A stretch of 64,000 nt of DNA from an uncultured Draconibacterium sp. (lineage in GTDB: Bacteria; Bacteroidota; Bacteroidia; Bacteroidales; Prolixibacteraceae), in the NCBI RefSeq assembly GCF_963676815.1, contig NZ_OY781365.1, positions 2,204,501 through 2,268,500 of the forward strand, read 5' to 3'. How positions within the stretch are numbered: position 1 is the stretch's first letter; the number at the start of each line of letters is the position of its first letter. Position numbers and translations under genes: made by a program. Of the stretch, positions 36,736 to 45,907 are shown piece after piece. Under the pieces are notes generated by a model. The model was given only the letters and a program-made list of their open reading frames with translations. It did no database searches and was not told the DNA's origin.

Positions 36736-37287
36736 ATGGAAAACTTCGGAAAGAACAACAGTCGCCGGAATTTTATCAAAAAAACCTGTCTGTCCGGATC
36801 GTGTTTATGTGGCTTCTTAACTTTTGCGAATGAAAGTGGAGCAGAAGAACCAACCGATTCAGGGAAATTAATGATGCAGGAGTGGATTTCTACCCTCTTA
36901 AAAAGTATCGATGATAACACGGAGGTTTCGCAACAGATTTTGAAGAATTGTGCGCAGGTACATTTTCAACATCTGGAAATGGAAAAAGTGTTACAACCGT
37001 ATAAAGGCGAGATTGAAAAATTCAACGCATTTCTTGAAAAGGAGTGGGGCTGGAAGATTGATTACGATAAAAGTACCGGTGTTTTACTGGCCAACGAAAA
37101 CAAGGATTTCTGTGTTTGCCCGATGGTAAATCAGGAAAAAGGAGTGGACTCATCAATTTTGTGTTATTGCTCCGAAGGATTTGCCGAACGAATGTTTTCG
37201 TTTGTTTCTAACAAGGAGGTTAAGGCAGAAGTAATATCATCTATTCACAGGGGAAATAATACGTGCATCTATAAAGTGCTGTTATAA
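36736..37287 (+). CDS. Small Cys-rich Tat-signal protein, DUF6144-like
   Basis: A 183-residue protein from the ATG at 36736; an upstream in-frame TTG at 36706 is less likely because the twin-arginine motif SRRNFIKK would move away from the N-terminus. A Tat-like signal (about 8-35) contains CLSGSCLCGF. The mature part is helical, then a compact C-terminal half has FCVCPMV, CYCSEGFAERMFSFV, AEVISSIHRGNNTCIYKV. This Cys-Cys, aromatic and IxRGxxxC pattern resembles DUF6144 and thiazoline-carboxylate hydrolase-like domains; I recall the likeness only from pattern and hold it loosely. It has its own candidate HTCS operator and -7 box, so it probably belongs to the arabinan regulon. Its function is unknown; metal or cofactor binding by the cysteines is possible. 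Confidence 0.6.
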   Translation: MENFGKNNSRRNFIKKTCLSGSCLCGFLTFANESGAEEPTDSGKLMMQEWISTLLKSIDDNTEVSQQILKNCAQVHFQHLEMEKVLQPYKGEIEKFNAFLEKEWGWKIDYDKSTGVLLANENKDFCVCPMVNQEKGVDSSILCYCSEGFAERMFSFVSNKEVKAEVISSIHRGNNTCIYKVLL

Positions 37288-37316
37288 TCATATTAAGAAT
37301 TGCATTGTAACGAATA

Positions 37317-37345
37317 TGTGCAAGTTTTTTACCGATTTGTCCACA
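37317..37345 (+). promoter_or_regulatory. Candidate HTCS operator before GH27
   Basis: TGTGCAAG (37317-37324) and TGTCCACA (37338-37345) repeat with a 21-bp period. The second half site matches the TGTCCAC of the arabinan operon site. It stands 41 bp before the -7 box at 37387. Confidence 0.68.
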
Positions 37346-37386
37346 TATTACTTAAAACTGTCTCCTCAAAAAATAAGAGTTTGTTT

Positions 37387-37394
37387 TACTTTTG
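37387..37394 (+). promoter_or_regulatory. -7 promoter box for the GH27-GH127-GH51-GH127 operon
   Basis: TACTTTTG fits TAnnTTTG exactly and lies 46 bp before the GH27 ATG at 37441. Its spacing to the upstream repeat equals that of the previous promoter. Confidence 0.6.
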
Positions 37395-37440
37395 TTATAA
37401 TGCGCTAAGCGTTTGTGTTGTCAATAAATTCAATAAAAAT

Positions 37441-38808
37441 ATGAAGAACTTAAAACTACTATCTGTCGCAATTTTCTTTGCACTTTTTGCATGTAACAAT
37501 CAGAAACAAGTGGAGCCGTTTGCCAAAGGCGAGTTTAAAACCTGGGCCGAAACGCCACCAATGGGCTGGAATAGTTGGGACTGTTACGGACCAACCGTTG
37601 AAGAGCACGAGGTAAAAGCCAATGCCGACTACATGGCCGAGAACATGAAGGATTACGGCTGGGAATACATTGTGGTTGATATTCGCTGGTTTGTGGAGAA
37701 CGACAAAGCCGGTGGTTACAACCAAACCGATCCAATTTATGTAATCGATGAATACGGACGTTACCAACCTGCTGTAAACCGTTTCCCGTCGGCTGCTGAT
37801 GGAAAGGGATTTAAAGAGCTGGCCGAGTACGTGCACGGTAAAGGATTAAAGTTTGGTATCCACATTATGCGCGGAATTCCAAAAGTGGCGGTTGAAAATA
37901 AGTTGCCGATTTTAGGAACCGACGGTATCACTGCCGATCAGATTTATTCTACTGAATTGCAGTGCCCGTGGTTACGAGATAATTATACCATTGTTGCTGA
38001 TAAGCCCGGTGCCCAGGAATATTATAATTCGATTATGAATATGTACGCCGGCTGGGGCGTTGATTTTATTAAGATCGACGACTTGTCGCGCCCATACCAC
38101 CAAGGAGAAATTGAACTGATCCGAAACGCCATCGATAATTGTGGCCGCCCGATTGTTTTAAGTACATCGCCCGGTGCAACACCAATTACAGCTGCCGACC
38201 ACGTAAAAGAGCATGCCAATATGTGGCGAATGGTCGACGATGTTTGGGACTCGTGGTGGCATTTCGACCACCTGATTAAAGTGACTGAACAATGGTATCC
38301 GCACATTGCACCCGGAACATGGCCTGATTGCGATATGATTCCGTTGGGACGTATCTCAATTCGTGGCGAGCGTGGCGAAGATCGTATGACGCGTCTTTCT
38401 CCTGATGAGCAATACTCGTTCATGACTTTGTTTACCATTTTTAAATCGCCACTAATGTTTGGCGGCGATCTGCCAAGTAACGATGATTTTACTCTTTCGT
38501 TGTTAACCAATGAGGAAGTGTTGAAAATGCACCGCGAAAGCACCGATGTTAAGCAACTTTTCCAGGATGAAAGTAAAGTGGGTATCACGTCAAAAAATCC
38601 AAATACCGGAGAAGTTTACCTGGCACTGTTCAATATTTCTGATGGCGAAGAGCCGTTAAATGTGGGTGTTGGACTTTCAGAATTAGGTATTGATGGCGAA
38701 TGTTCTGCCATAAATATGTGGACTGGAGAAGAGCTTGGAACATTCTCCGGAGATATTAGTAAGGAGCTCGCTCCTCACCAAAGTATTTTGTTGAAACTAC
38801 AACAATAA
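37441..38808 (+). CDS. GH27 alpha-galactosidase / beta-L-arabinopyranosidase lipoprotein
   Basis: A 455-residue lipoprotein from the ATG at 37441 (Cys18, ALFACNNQK). The open frame extends upstream to 37300, but that part overlaps the promoter and operator. The GH27 barrel begins PPMGWNSWDCYGP. The nucleophile is Asp213 in DFIKIDDLSRP and the acid/base is expected at Asp266/Asp267 in WRMVDDVWDSW. The usual KYDNC motif is changed to KIDDL, marking a divergent subgroup. A C-terminal all-beta domain covers about 370-455. In an arabinan PUL it could remove terminal alpha-galactose from side chains or beta-L-arabinopyranose caps, both known GH27 activities. First gene of a four-gene operon; GH127 follows by 12 bp. 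Confidence 0.85.
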   Translation: MKNLKLLSVAIFFALFACNNQKQVEPFAKGEFKTWAETPPMGWNSWDCYGPTVEEHEVKANADYMAENMKDYGWEYIVVDIRWFVENDKAGGYNQTDPIYVIDEYGRYQPAVNRFPSAADGKGFKELAEYVHGKGLKFGIHIMRGIPKVAVENKLPILGTDGITADQIYSTELQCPWLRDNYTIVADKPGAQEYYNSIMNMYAGWGVDFIKIDDLSRPYHQGEIELIRNAIDNCGRPIVLSTSPGATPITAADHVKEHANMWRMVDDVWDSWWHFDHLIKVTEQWYPHIAPGTWPDCDMIPLGRISIRGERGEDRMTRLSPDEQYSFMTLFTIFKSPLMFGGDLPSNDDFTLSLLTNEEVLKMHRESTDVKQLFQDESKVGITSKNPNTGEVYLALFNISDGEEPLNVGVGLSELGIDGECSAINMWTGEELGTFSGDISKELAPHQSILLKLQQ

Positions 38809-38820
38809 TTAATTTTTAAA

Positions 38821-41199
38821 ATGAAGTATACAGCGTTATTCATATTGTTATTTTTTGCCCTGAATTCATGTGTTAAAGAAATAGATAATTCGCCGGTCGG
38901 GTATTTTAATCTCAGTGATGTAAAATTGCTCGATAGCGAATTCAAAAACGCGCAGGAGCTGGATAAACAATATCTGTTAACGCTTGAGCCTGATCGTTTG
39001 CTGGCTCCGTTTTTGCGCGAAGCCGGTCTTGAACCAAAAGCTGAAAGTTATCCGAACTGGGAGAATACCGGTTTAGACGGGCACATTGGCGGACACTACC
39101 TCACCGGATTGTCATTGATGTTTGCAGCTACCGGCGATAAGGAAATCAAGGAGCGATTGGATTACATGATCTCCGAGTTAAAACGCTGCCAGGATGCCAA
39201 CGGAAACGGATATATTGGTGGTGTGCCAGGTGGGGAAACCATGTGGAAAGAGGTGAAAAGTGGCGATATCAGGGCTGGAGGTTTCGACCTGAATGGCAAA
39301 TGGGTGCCGCTGTATAATATTCATAAAACTTTTGCAGGACTGCGCGATGCGTGGTTATATGCCGGAAGCGAAACGGCTAAACAAATGCTGATCGACATGA
39401 CCGACTGGATGCTGGATTTGGTGTCCGGGTTAAGTGATGAGCAGATACAAACCATGCTAAACAGCGAGCACGGTGGTTTGAATGAGACTTTTGCTGATGT
39501 GGCCGAAATAACCGGCGACGAGAAATACCTCGAATTGGCCAAAAAGTTCTCGCACCACGTCATTCTTGATCCTTTAATTGAGCATCACGATGAGCTGGAT
39601 GGCAAACATGCCAATACGCAAATTCCTAAAGTAATCGGTTATCAACGCGTTGCTGAACTGGATGGCGACGCCAGCTGGGCAGATGCTTCATTGTTTTTTT
39701 GGGAAGACGTTGTGAGCGATCGCAGCGTTTGTATCGGAGGAAACAGTGTTCGGGAACATTTTCACCCGAAAGACGATTTTTCAGGAATGATGAATTACGT
39801 GGAAGGCCCCGAAACCTGCAACACCTACAACATGCTGAAGTTGACTAAAATGTTGTACCAGGACAATGGCAACGACAGCCGTTTTATGGACTATTACGAA
39901 AAGGCTTTGTACAATCATATTCTGTCGTCCATCAATCCCGATAATGGCGGGCTGGTTTATTTCACGCCCATGCGCCCGAATCATTACCGCGTGTACTCGC
40001 AGCCTGAAACCAGTTTTTGGTGCTGTGTAGGTTCCGGTATCGAAAACCACGGGAAATATGGCGAGATGATCTATGCACATTCCGATGAGGTTTTGTATGT
40101 TAACTTGTTTATTCCATCGGTTTTAAACTGGGAAGAAAAAGCAACCGAGTTGGTTTTGGAAACTCAGTTTCCGGACGATGATAAAGTTTATCTGACCATC
40201 AATCCGAAAGAAACAAGCGATTTTGAATTGCATCTTCGTTACCCATCATGGGTGGAGGAAGGTGCTTTGAAAGTGCTGGTAAACGGAAAGGAAACAAAAT
40301 ACAACGTATCTGAAAATGGTTATGCTGTTCTCCACCGTAAATGGAAAAAAGGCGATAAAGTGGAGGTTGTTCTTCCAATGAAAATTACACTGGAACAAAT
40401 GGAAGACGGCGGTAATAATTATGCTTTTGAATATGGACCGATCGTGCTGGCAGCAAAAACCGGCACCGAAGACATGGACGGTTTATACGCCGATGCAAGT
40501 CGGATGGGACACGTGGCACAGGGCAAAATGATTCCGCTGAAAGACCGCCCTGTAATTGTGGCGTCTGTTGATAATCTGCCATCGATGCTGGATAAAGAAG
40601 ACAGTGATAAGCTGGCTTTTAAATTGCGCGGTTTATATCCCAAGGAATACGAAAGCGGCCTGGAGTTATTGCCGTTTTACCGTGTGCACGATTCACGTTA
40701 CAACATTTACTGGCCGTGTGCAACCGAGGACGAACTGAGCGATATGATCCGCGAAGTGGAAGAGGCGGAAAAAGCAAGAATTGCCTTAGACAAAATTACT
40801 GTGGATAAAGTGGAGTGCGGCGAACAGCAACCGGAATCGGATCACTTTATAAAGTTTGAAGGTTCGTGGACGGGCTACTGGAACGATTCGCATTTTAGGG
40901 AAGCAAACCAGTGGTTTAGTTACAACCTGAAAAATACAGACACAAAAGGCCGCTTTTTATACCTGAAATACTTTGATAAAGAACCGGCACGTTCAACCGA
41001 GATTTTGGTGAACGATATTTCTGCCAACGAAATAGAATTGAATGGCGAAGAAGGCAACGATTATCAGGAAAAGGTAATTGCGATTCCGGAGAGCGAAACC
41101 ACTAAAAAAGAACTGATTCTGAAAATTGCAGCAACAAATAAGCATAATACCATGCAGCTTATCGAAGTGCGATTACTCACGAAAAACGAAATTCCATAA
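38821..41199 (+). CDS. GH127-type beta-L-arabinofuranosidase lipoprotein (large form)
   Basis: A 792-residue protein (formerly DUF1680) with lipobox Cys17 (ALNSCVKE). The (alpha/alpha)6 domain covers about 30-450. Zinc-binding and catalytic residues by family pattern are Glu331 and Cys333 (PETCNTYN) and Cys401-Cys402 (WCCVGSG); the first Cys of the CC pair is the nucleophile in the Bifidobacterium enzyme HypBA1. Beta-sandwich domains follow (about 450-545 and beyond), and the last 150 residues (about 640-792, KFEGSWTGYWNDSHFR) form an extra jelly roll not present in the shorter GH127 downstream. It would remove beta-1,2- or related L-arabinofuranose. Placed between GH27 and GH51 in the operon. 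Confidence 0.88.
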   Translation: MKYTALFILLFFALNSCVKEIDNSPVGYFNLSDVKLLDSEFKNAQELDKQYLLTLEPDRLLAPFLREAGLEPKAESYPNWENTGLDGHIGGHYLTGLSLMFAATGDKEIKERLDYMISELKRCQDANGNGYIGGVPGGETMWKEVKSGDIRAGGFDLNGKWVPLYNIHKTFAGLRDAWLYAGSETAKQMLIDMTDWMLDLVSGLSDEQIQTMLNSEHGGLNETFADVAEITGDEKYLELAKKFSHHVILDPLIEHHDELDGKHANTQIPKVIGYQRVAELDGDASWADASLFFWEDVVSDRSVCIGGNSVREHFHPKDDFSGMMNYVEGPETCNTYNMLKLTKMLYQDNGNDSRFMDYYEKALYNHILSSINPDNGGLVYFTPMRPNHYRVYSQPETSFWCCVGSGIENHGKYGEMIYAHSDEVLYVNLFIPSVLNWEEKATELVLETQFPDDDKVYLTINPKETSDFELHLRYPSWVEEGALKVLVNGKETKYNVSENGYAVLHRKWKKGDKVEVVLPMKITLEQMEDGGNNYAFEYGPIVLAAKTGTEDMDGLYADASRMGHVAQGKMIPLKDRPVIVASVDNLPSMLDKEDSDKLAFKLRGLYPKEYESGLELLPFYRVHDSRYNIYWPCATEDELSDMIREVEEAEKARIALDKITVDKVECGEQQPESDHFIKFEGSWTGYWNDSHFREANQWFSYNLKNTDTKGRFLYLKYFDKEPARSTEILVNDISANEIELNGEEGNDYQEKVIAIPESETTKKELILKIAATNKHNTMQLIEVRLLTKNEIP

Positions 41200-41226
41200 T
41201 CATCAGCTTATCGAAAAACCTTAATT

Positions 41227-43815
41227 ATGAAGACCAACATTATAACCTTTTTTTTGCTGTTTCTGGTAACGGTATCGTTACGTGCCAATGAGCCTGATTC
41301 AGCATATGTATTTTCGTACACATGTGGAAAAAATTACAATACTGCCGGACTGAATTTTGCCTGGAGCGTAGATCACGAAAACTGGCACGCAATCGGCCCT
41401 GAATTCCGCTTTTTGGCAAGTGATTTTGGAACCTGGGGTGGACAAAAGAAAATGTTCGACCCGTTTTTGTTTCAGGATAAAGATGGCTTGTGGCATTGCC
41501 TGTGGACACTGAATGAGGACATTCAACAGTTTGCACACGCAGCTTCAACAGATTTGTATAACTGGAAACGCCAGTCGTACCCCGAGGTAGTTGAAGAAGG
41601 AGATGTGACCAACATTGAAGTTGGATTTGATGAGCAAAACAAAGTGTACACAATCACCTGGATTAACGAAATCAACGGTACTAAAAGGATATTTAAAACC
41701 ACAACGAACGATTTCAAAACGTATTCCGAAACAGAGTATGCGAGTGAAGCTGACCGTTTGAATTTGCGCGAAACCGTTCGTATTGATGGTGAAGAGCAAA
41801 CTGGTGTGATCAACAAATTATCGTGGAAAGAAATTGATGCCCTGATAAAATGGAATGAATGGAGCCGTTTTCACGAACAGCAACGAGCTGATAATACTTC
41901 GTTGGATGCAGAACGTTTTAAGAATTTGAAAACTGTAGACGCCGAAATCTCGGTTCTTCCCGAAAAAAGCAAAGCCATCAGCGATATGTTGATCGGGATA
42001 TTTTTTGAAGATATTAATTACGCCGCCGATGGTGGTTTATATGCCGAGTTGGTACAAAACCGTGGATTTGAATATAAGCTTTCCGACCGAAAAGGAAGCG
42101 ACCCAATATGGAGCGCTAAAAAAGCCTGGAGTTTATCGGGTGACGGAGCACTTTTTTCCATTGATTCGCTTGCACCAATTCATGAAAACAACAAACATTT
42201 TGCAGTACTCGATATTGAAAAGCCGGGTGTTGGATTGGTAAACGATGGCTTTAACGGGATCTCTGTTAAGCAGGGCGAGAAATACAACTTCTCCGTTTTT
42301 GCAAAAATGTTGGATGGTGCAAAAAATAATTTGCGTGTTGCGCTGGTTGACGAGAATGGTGATGTGCTGACGGAGGTAAAAACAAAAGCATTCTCCGGTG
42401 ATTGGAAAAAGCTGGAAGCACAATTGACAGCAACAAAAACCACGGCAAAAGCAAAATTGCAGGTCATTCCGCAGGATGCCGGGAAAGTGGCTTTAGATAT
42501 GATTTCCCTTTTCCCTGAAAACACTTTTAGAAATCACAAAAATGGTTTACGTGCCGATCTGGCGCAGGCAATTGCCGATATGAAACCACGATTTGTACGT
42601 TTCCCAGGTGGTTGTGTGGCGCACGGCGACGGACTGGAAAATATTTATCACTGGAATAATACTGTCGGACCGCTTGAAGCGCGTGTTCATCAAAGAAACA
42701 TCTGGAATTACCATCAGTCGGCCGGACTGGGATATTTCGAGTATTTTCAGTTTTGTGAGGATATTGATGCTGAACCCTTACCTGTGTTGGCGGCTGGCGT
42801 TCCTTGTCAGAATTCATCGTGTGGCGGACACGGTCAGCAAGGTGGAATACCGATGAGCGACATGGGTGATTACATTCAGGAAGTGTTGGATTTGATTGAA
42901 TGGGCAAATGGCGATAAGTCCACTGAGTGGGGAAAAGTACGTGCCGAAGCCGGACACCCGGAACCGTTCAACCTGAAATACATTGGCATTGGAAACGAAG
43001 ACCTGATCACCGATGTTTTTGAGGAACGTTTTACCATGATATACGATGCGGTACGTGCGAAATATCCTGAGATTACCGTAATCGGAACAGTTGGCCCGTT
43101 TTACACCGGAACCGACTATGTTGAAGGTTGGGAGTTGGCGACAAAACTTGAAGTTCCGATGGTTGACGAACACTACTATCAGCCGCCGGGTTGGTTTATT
43201 CATAACCAGGATTATTACGATCGTTACGACCGAAGCAAATCGAAAGTGTACCTCGGGGAATATGCAGCGCATTTACCGGGCCGTCCAAATAATATTGAAA
43301 CGGCACTGTCGGAAGCTCTGTATTTAACAGCTGTTGAACGAAATGCCGATGTGGTTACCATGACTTCATACGCGCCCTTACTGGCAAAAGAAGGTTTTAC
43401 GCAGTGGAATCCGGATTTGATCTATTTCAACAACGAGGAAGTGCATCCAACCGTTGGATATTACGTGCAGAAACTCTACGGAAACAACTCCGGCGATTCA
43501 TATATTCCGTCAGAAATCAAACTTTCGGACAACAGCGAAGCAGTGAAAAAACGTGTTGCCATTTCGGTAGTAGAGGACAGCAAAACCAGCGACCTCATTG
43601 TAAAACTAGTGAATCTGCTTCCGGCTGAAGTTGATGCAGCTATCGATCTTTCTGGTTTCAAAATTACCGGTTCAGAAGCTGTATTGTCCGTTTTAAAAGG
43701 AAAACCGGACTCAAAAACTGCCAAACCAGTGGAAAGCAAAATAAGCGTGTCGGACGAATTTGATTATACACTTCCGGCCTATTCTTTTTCGGTGATACGA
43801 ATTAAAAATCAATAA
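41227..43815 (+). CDS. GH51 arabinofuranosidase with N-terminal propeller-like module
   Basis: An 862-residue secreted protein (signal about 1-20). Residues about 24-235 resemble part of a GH43/GH32-type propeller (MFDPFLFQDKDGLWHCLW, FAHAASTDLYNWKRQ) but are too short for five blades. From about 241 the GH51 part begins (IGIFFEDINYAADGGLYAELV), interrupted at about 295-440 by a CBM4/9-like beta domain. Catalytic residues are Glu591 (GIGNEDL, acid/base) and Glu678 (YLGEYAAH, nucleophile). It differs from the two smaller GH51 enzymes of the minus-strand operon, so it probably serves another linkage or chain length. It is flanked closely by two GH127 genes. Confidence 0.88.
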   Translation: MKTNIITFFLLFLVTVSLRANEPDSAYVFSYTCGKNYNTAGLNFAWSVDHENWHAIGPEFRFLASDFGTWGGQKKMFDPFLFQDKDGLWHCLWTLNEDIQQFAHAASTDLYNWKRQSYPEVVEEGDVTNIEVGFDEQNKVYTITWINEINGTKRIFKTTTNDFKTYSETEYASEADRLNLRETVRIDGEEQTGVINKLSWKEIDALIKWNEWSRFHEQQRADNTSLDAERFKNLKTVDAEISVLPEKSKAISDMLIGIFFEDINYAADGGLYAELVQNRGFEYKLSDRKGSDPIWSAKKAWSLSGDGALFSIDSLAPIHENNKHFAVLDIEKPGVGLVNDGFNGISVKQGEKYNFSVFAKMLDGAKNNLRVALVDENGDVLTEVKTKAFSGDWKKLEAQLTATKTTAKAKLQVIPQDAGKVALDMISLFPENTFRNHKNGLRADLAQAIADMKPRFVRFPGGCVAHGDGLENIYHWNNTVGPLEARVHQRNIWNYHQSAGLGYFEYFQFCEDIDAEPLPVLAAGVPCQNSSCGGHGQQGGIPMSDMGDYIQEVLDLIEWANGDKSTEWGKVRAEAGHPEPFNLKYIGIGNEDLITDVFEERFTMIYDAVRAKYPEITVIGTVGPFYTGTDYVEGWELATKLEVPMVDEHYYQPPGWFIHNQDYYDRYDRSKSKVYLGEYAAHLPGRPNNIETALSEALYLTAVERNADVVTMTSYAPLLAKEGFTQWNPDLIYFNNEEVHPTVGYYVQKLYGNNSGDSYIPSEIKLSDNSEAVKKRVAISVVEDSKTSDLIVKLVNLLPAEVDAAIDLSGFKITGSEAVLSVLKGKPDSKTAKPVESKISVSDEFDYTLPAYSFSVIRIKNQ

Positions 43816-43826
43816 AATAAAAATCA

Positions 43827-45788
43827 ATGAGACTCACTTTCCCTATTGCAATTCTTTCTTTGTTCTTTTTGATGGGCTGTTCAACTCAGCCGAAAGAAAC
43901 AAAACCGGAGCACGCAGAATATCCCATAAACGGGGTGTCGTTTAGCGATGTTCAGGTGAATGATATTTTTTGGTTGCCAAAGATTGAAACCAATCGTAAG
44001 GCAACGATACCGGCGTCTTTTCAGAAATGTGAAGAAACCGGTCGCCTCGAAAATTTTCTGATTGCCGGTGGCAAAATGGAAGGCACTGTGCGTGGCGACA
44101 TGCCCTTCGACGATACCGATGTGTATAAAATTATTGAAGGTGCATCGTATTCGATGACAACGATCCCCGATCCGAAACTGGACGCGTATGTTGATTCGTT
44201 AATTGATATTATCGGCATCGGGCAGGCAGAAGACGGTTACCTGACAACCTGGAAAATTATCGATCCTACGCATTCACCTGCCGAATGGTGCCCTCCGGGA
44301 GAGCGCTGGGAAGGACTGGCCTGGAGTCACGAACTCTACAATGCCGGGCACATGTACGAAGCTGCGGCAGCACATTATCATGCCACCGGGAAAACAAACT
44401 TCCTGGATATTGCCACAAAAAATGCCGATTTGCTGGTTTCTGTTTTCGGAGCCGATAAAAATCCGCAGGTACCGGGTCATCAGATTGTTGAAACCGGACT
44501 GATCAAACTTTATCAGATCACTGATAAAAAGGAATACCTCGATTTGGCCAAACATTTTCTCGATTTCAGGGGAGACAGCACCAAACGCGAACTTTGGGGG
44601 CCTTATAACCAAGATCATATTCCGGTTGTTGAACAGGATGAAGCTGTCGGACACGCGGTTCGTGCAGCTTATATGTACGCCGGAATGACGGATATTGCTG
44701 CCTTGTACAAAGATGCAGCTTATGAAAATGCTGTTGACCAACTTTGGGATAATGTGGTAAATAAAAAGATCTATATCACCGGAGGAATTGGTTCGAAACA
44801 CGAAGGAGAAGCTTTTGGCGAAAATTACGAACTACCTAACCTTACTGCCTATAATGAAACCTGCGCTGCCATTGCCAATGTGTATTGGAATTACCGTATG
44901 TTTTTATTGCATGGCGATTCAAAATATATCGATGTGTTGGAGCGTAGTTTGTACAACGGAGTAATTTCGGGAGTGGCACTCGACGGAACGAATTTCTTCT
45001 ATCCAAACCCGCTGTCGTGCGATATGCACTACCATTTTAACAGCGGTGGAAGTCTTACCCGCGAACCCTGGTTCGATTGCTCTTGCTGTCCTTCAAATAT
45101 GTGTCGTTTTATGCCTTCGGTTCCGGGATATATTTATGCGCAAAAAGACAATGATATCTACGTGAACCTGTTTGTTCAGAGCAGCACTTCAGTAAAAATG
45201 GCCGATGCGGGCGTTAAAATTGATCAGGAAACAAAATATCCGTGGGATGGAAAGGTGAAGATTTCGGTATCGCCTGAAACAGTGTCACAGTTTGCAGTGC
45301 GTGTTCGTATTCCGGGATGGGCACAAAACCAACCGTTGCCGGGCGATTTGTATAGTTACGCCAATGCTCCGACTGCAAAACCTGTAATATTGGTAAACGG
45401 CGAAAGTGTAAGCTATGAAACTGAACAAGGTTATGCTGTGTTAGATCGCGAATGGAAAAGTGGCGATGAGGTGGAATTGAGTTTGCCAATGCCGGTACGC
45501 ACGGTAAAAGCCAGCGAGCTTGTTAAGGACGACCAAGGAAAAGTGGCCATTGAAAGAGGCCCGATTGTGTACTGTGTGGAAGAAAAGGATAATCCTGAAA
45601 TTGGATCGATCCAGGTATCGGAAGAAACACAGTTTGAGAGCAATTACAATGCTGATTTACTGGCTGGAGTAGAAGTGATAAAAGCATCAGGTAAAACAAA
45701 AAAAGAAACTTTTACGGCTATTCCTTATTACGTTTGGAATAACCGCGGAGCCAACAAAATGGATGTTTGGCTTTCGAAAGTGGATTAG
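43827..45788 (+). CDS. GH127 beta-L-arabinofuranosidase lipoprotein (HypBA1-like)
   Basis: A 653-residue lipoprotein (Cys18, FLMGCSTQP). It follows the HypBA1 plan closely: GEAFGENYELPN, then Glu344 and Cys346 (YNETCA) and Cys420-Cys421 (DCSCCPSN), with spacings nearly equal to the zinc ligands Glu338, Cys340, Cys417 and Cys418 of HypBA1. The (alpha/alpha)6 barrel is followed by two beta-sandwich domains and no extra C-terminal module. It should hydrolyse beta-L-arabinofuranosides with a cysteine nucleophile. Last gene of the operon; the terminator at 45813 follows by 24 bp. Confidence 0.92.
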   Translation: MRLTFPIAILSLFFLMGCSTQPKETKPEHAEYPINGVSFSDVQVNDIFWLPKIETNRKATIPASFQKCEETGRLENFLIAGGKMEGTVRGDMPFDDTDVYKIIEGASYSMTTIPDPKLDAYVDSLIDIIGIGQAEDGYLTTWKIIDPTHSPAEWCPPGERWEGLAWSHELYNAGHMYEAAAAHYHATGKTNFLDIATKNADLLVSVFGADKNPQVPGHQIVETGLIKLYQITDKKEYLDLAKHFLDFRGDSTKRELWGPYNQDHIPVVEQDEAVGHAVRAAYMYAGMTDIAALYKDAAYENAVDQLWDNVVNKKIYITGGIGSKHEGEAFGENYELPNLTAYNETCAAIANVYWNYRMFLLHGDSKYIDVLERSLYNGVISGVALDGTNFFYPNPLSCDMHYHFNSGGSLTREPWFDCSCCPSNMCRFMPSVPGYIYAQKDNDIYVNLFVQSSTSVKMADAGVKIDQETKYPWDGKVKISVSPETVSQFAVRVRIPGWAQNQPLPGDLYSYANAPTAKPVILVNGESVSYETEQGYAVLDREWKSGDEVELSLPMPVRTVKASELVKDDQGKVAIERGPIVYCVEEKDNPEIGSIQVSEETQFESNYNADLLAGVEVIKASGKTKKETFTAIPYYVWNNRGANKMDVWLSKVD

Positions 45789-45812
45789 ATTTAGCTGAGA
45801 TATATCAAGTTG

Positions 45813-45848
45813 AAAAGCCCGTTAACATCAAGATAACGGGCTTTTTTG
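45813..45848 (+). terminator. Strong terminator ending the GH27-GH127 operon
   Basis: AAAAGCCCGTTA (45813-45824) pairs perfectly with TAACGGGCTTTT (45834-45845), loop of 9 nt, followed by more T residues. A textbook rho-independent terminator. Confidence 0.95.
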
Positions 45849-45907
45849 TTTGTTATGCCAACAATTTTTATTTTTAGTTGTTTGGTGTAAAACAAAAATT
45901 AGAAGCT

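Noticed and set aside
37300..37440. Extended start of the GH27 gene at a TTG codon
   Set aside because: The extension overlaps the operator and -7 box and would place the lipoprotein signal 47 residues from the N-terminus. The ATG at 37441 begins a normal lipoprotein signal.
45878..45907. TTG start for the DoxX gene
   Set aside because: The ATG at 45908 gives the normal length for the family; the extra ten residues have no support.
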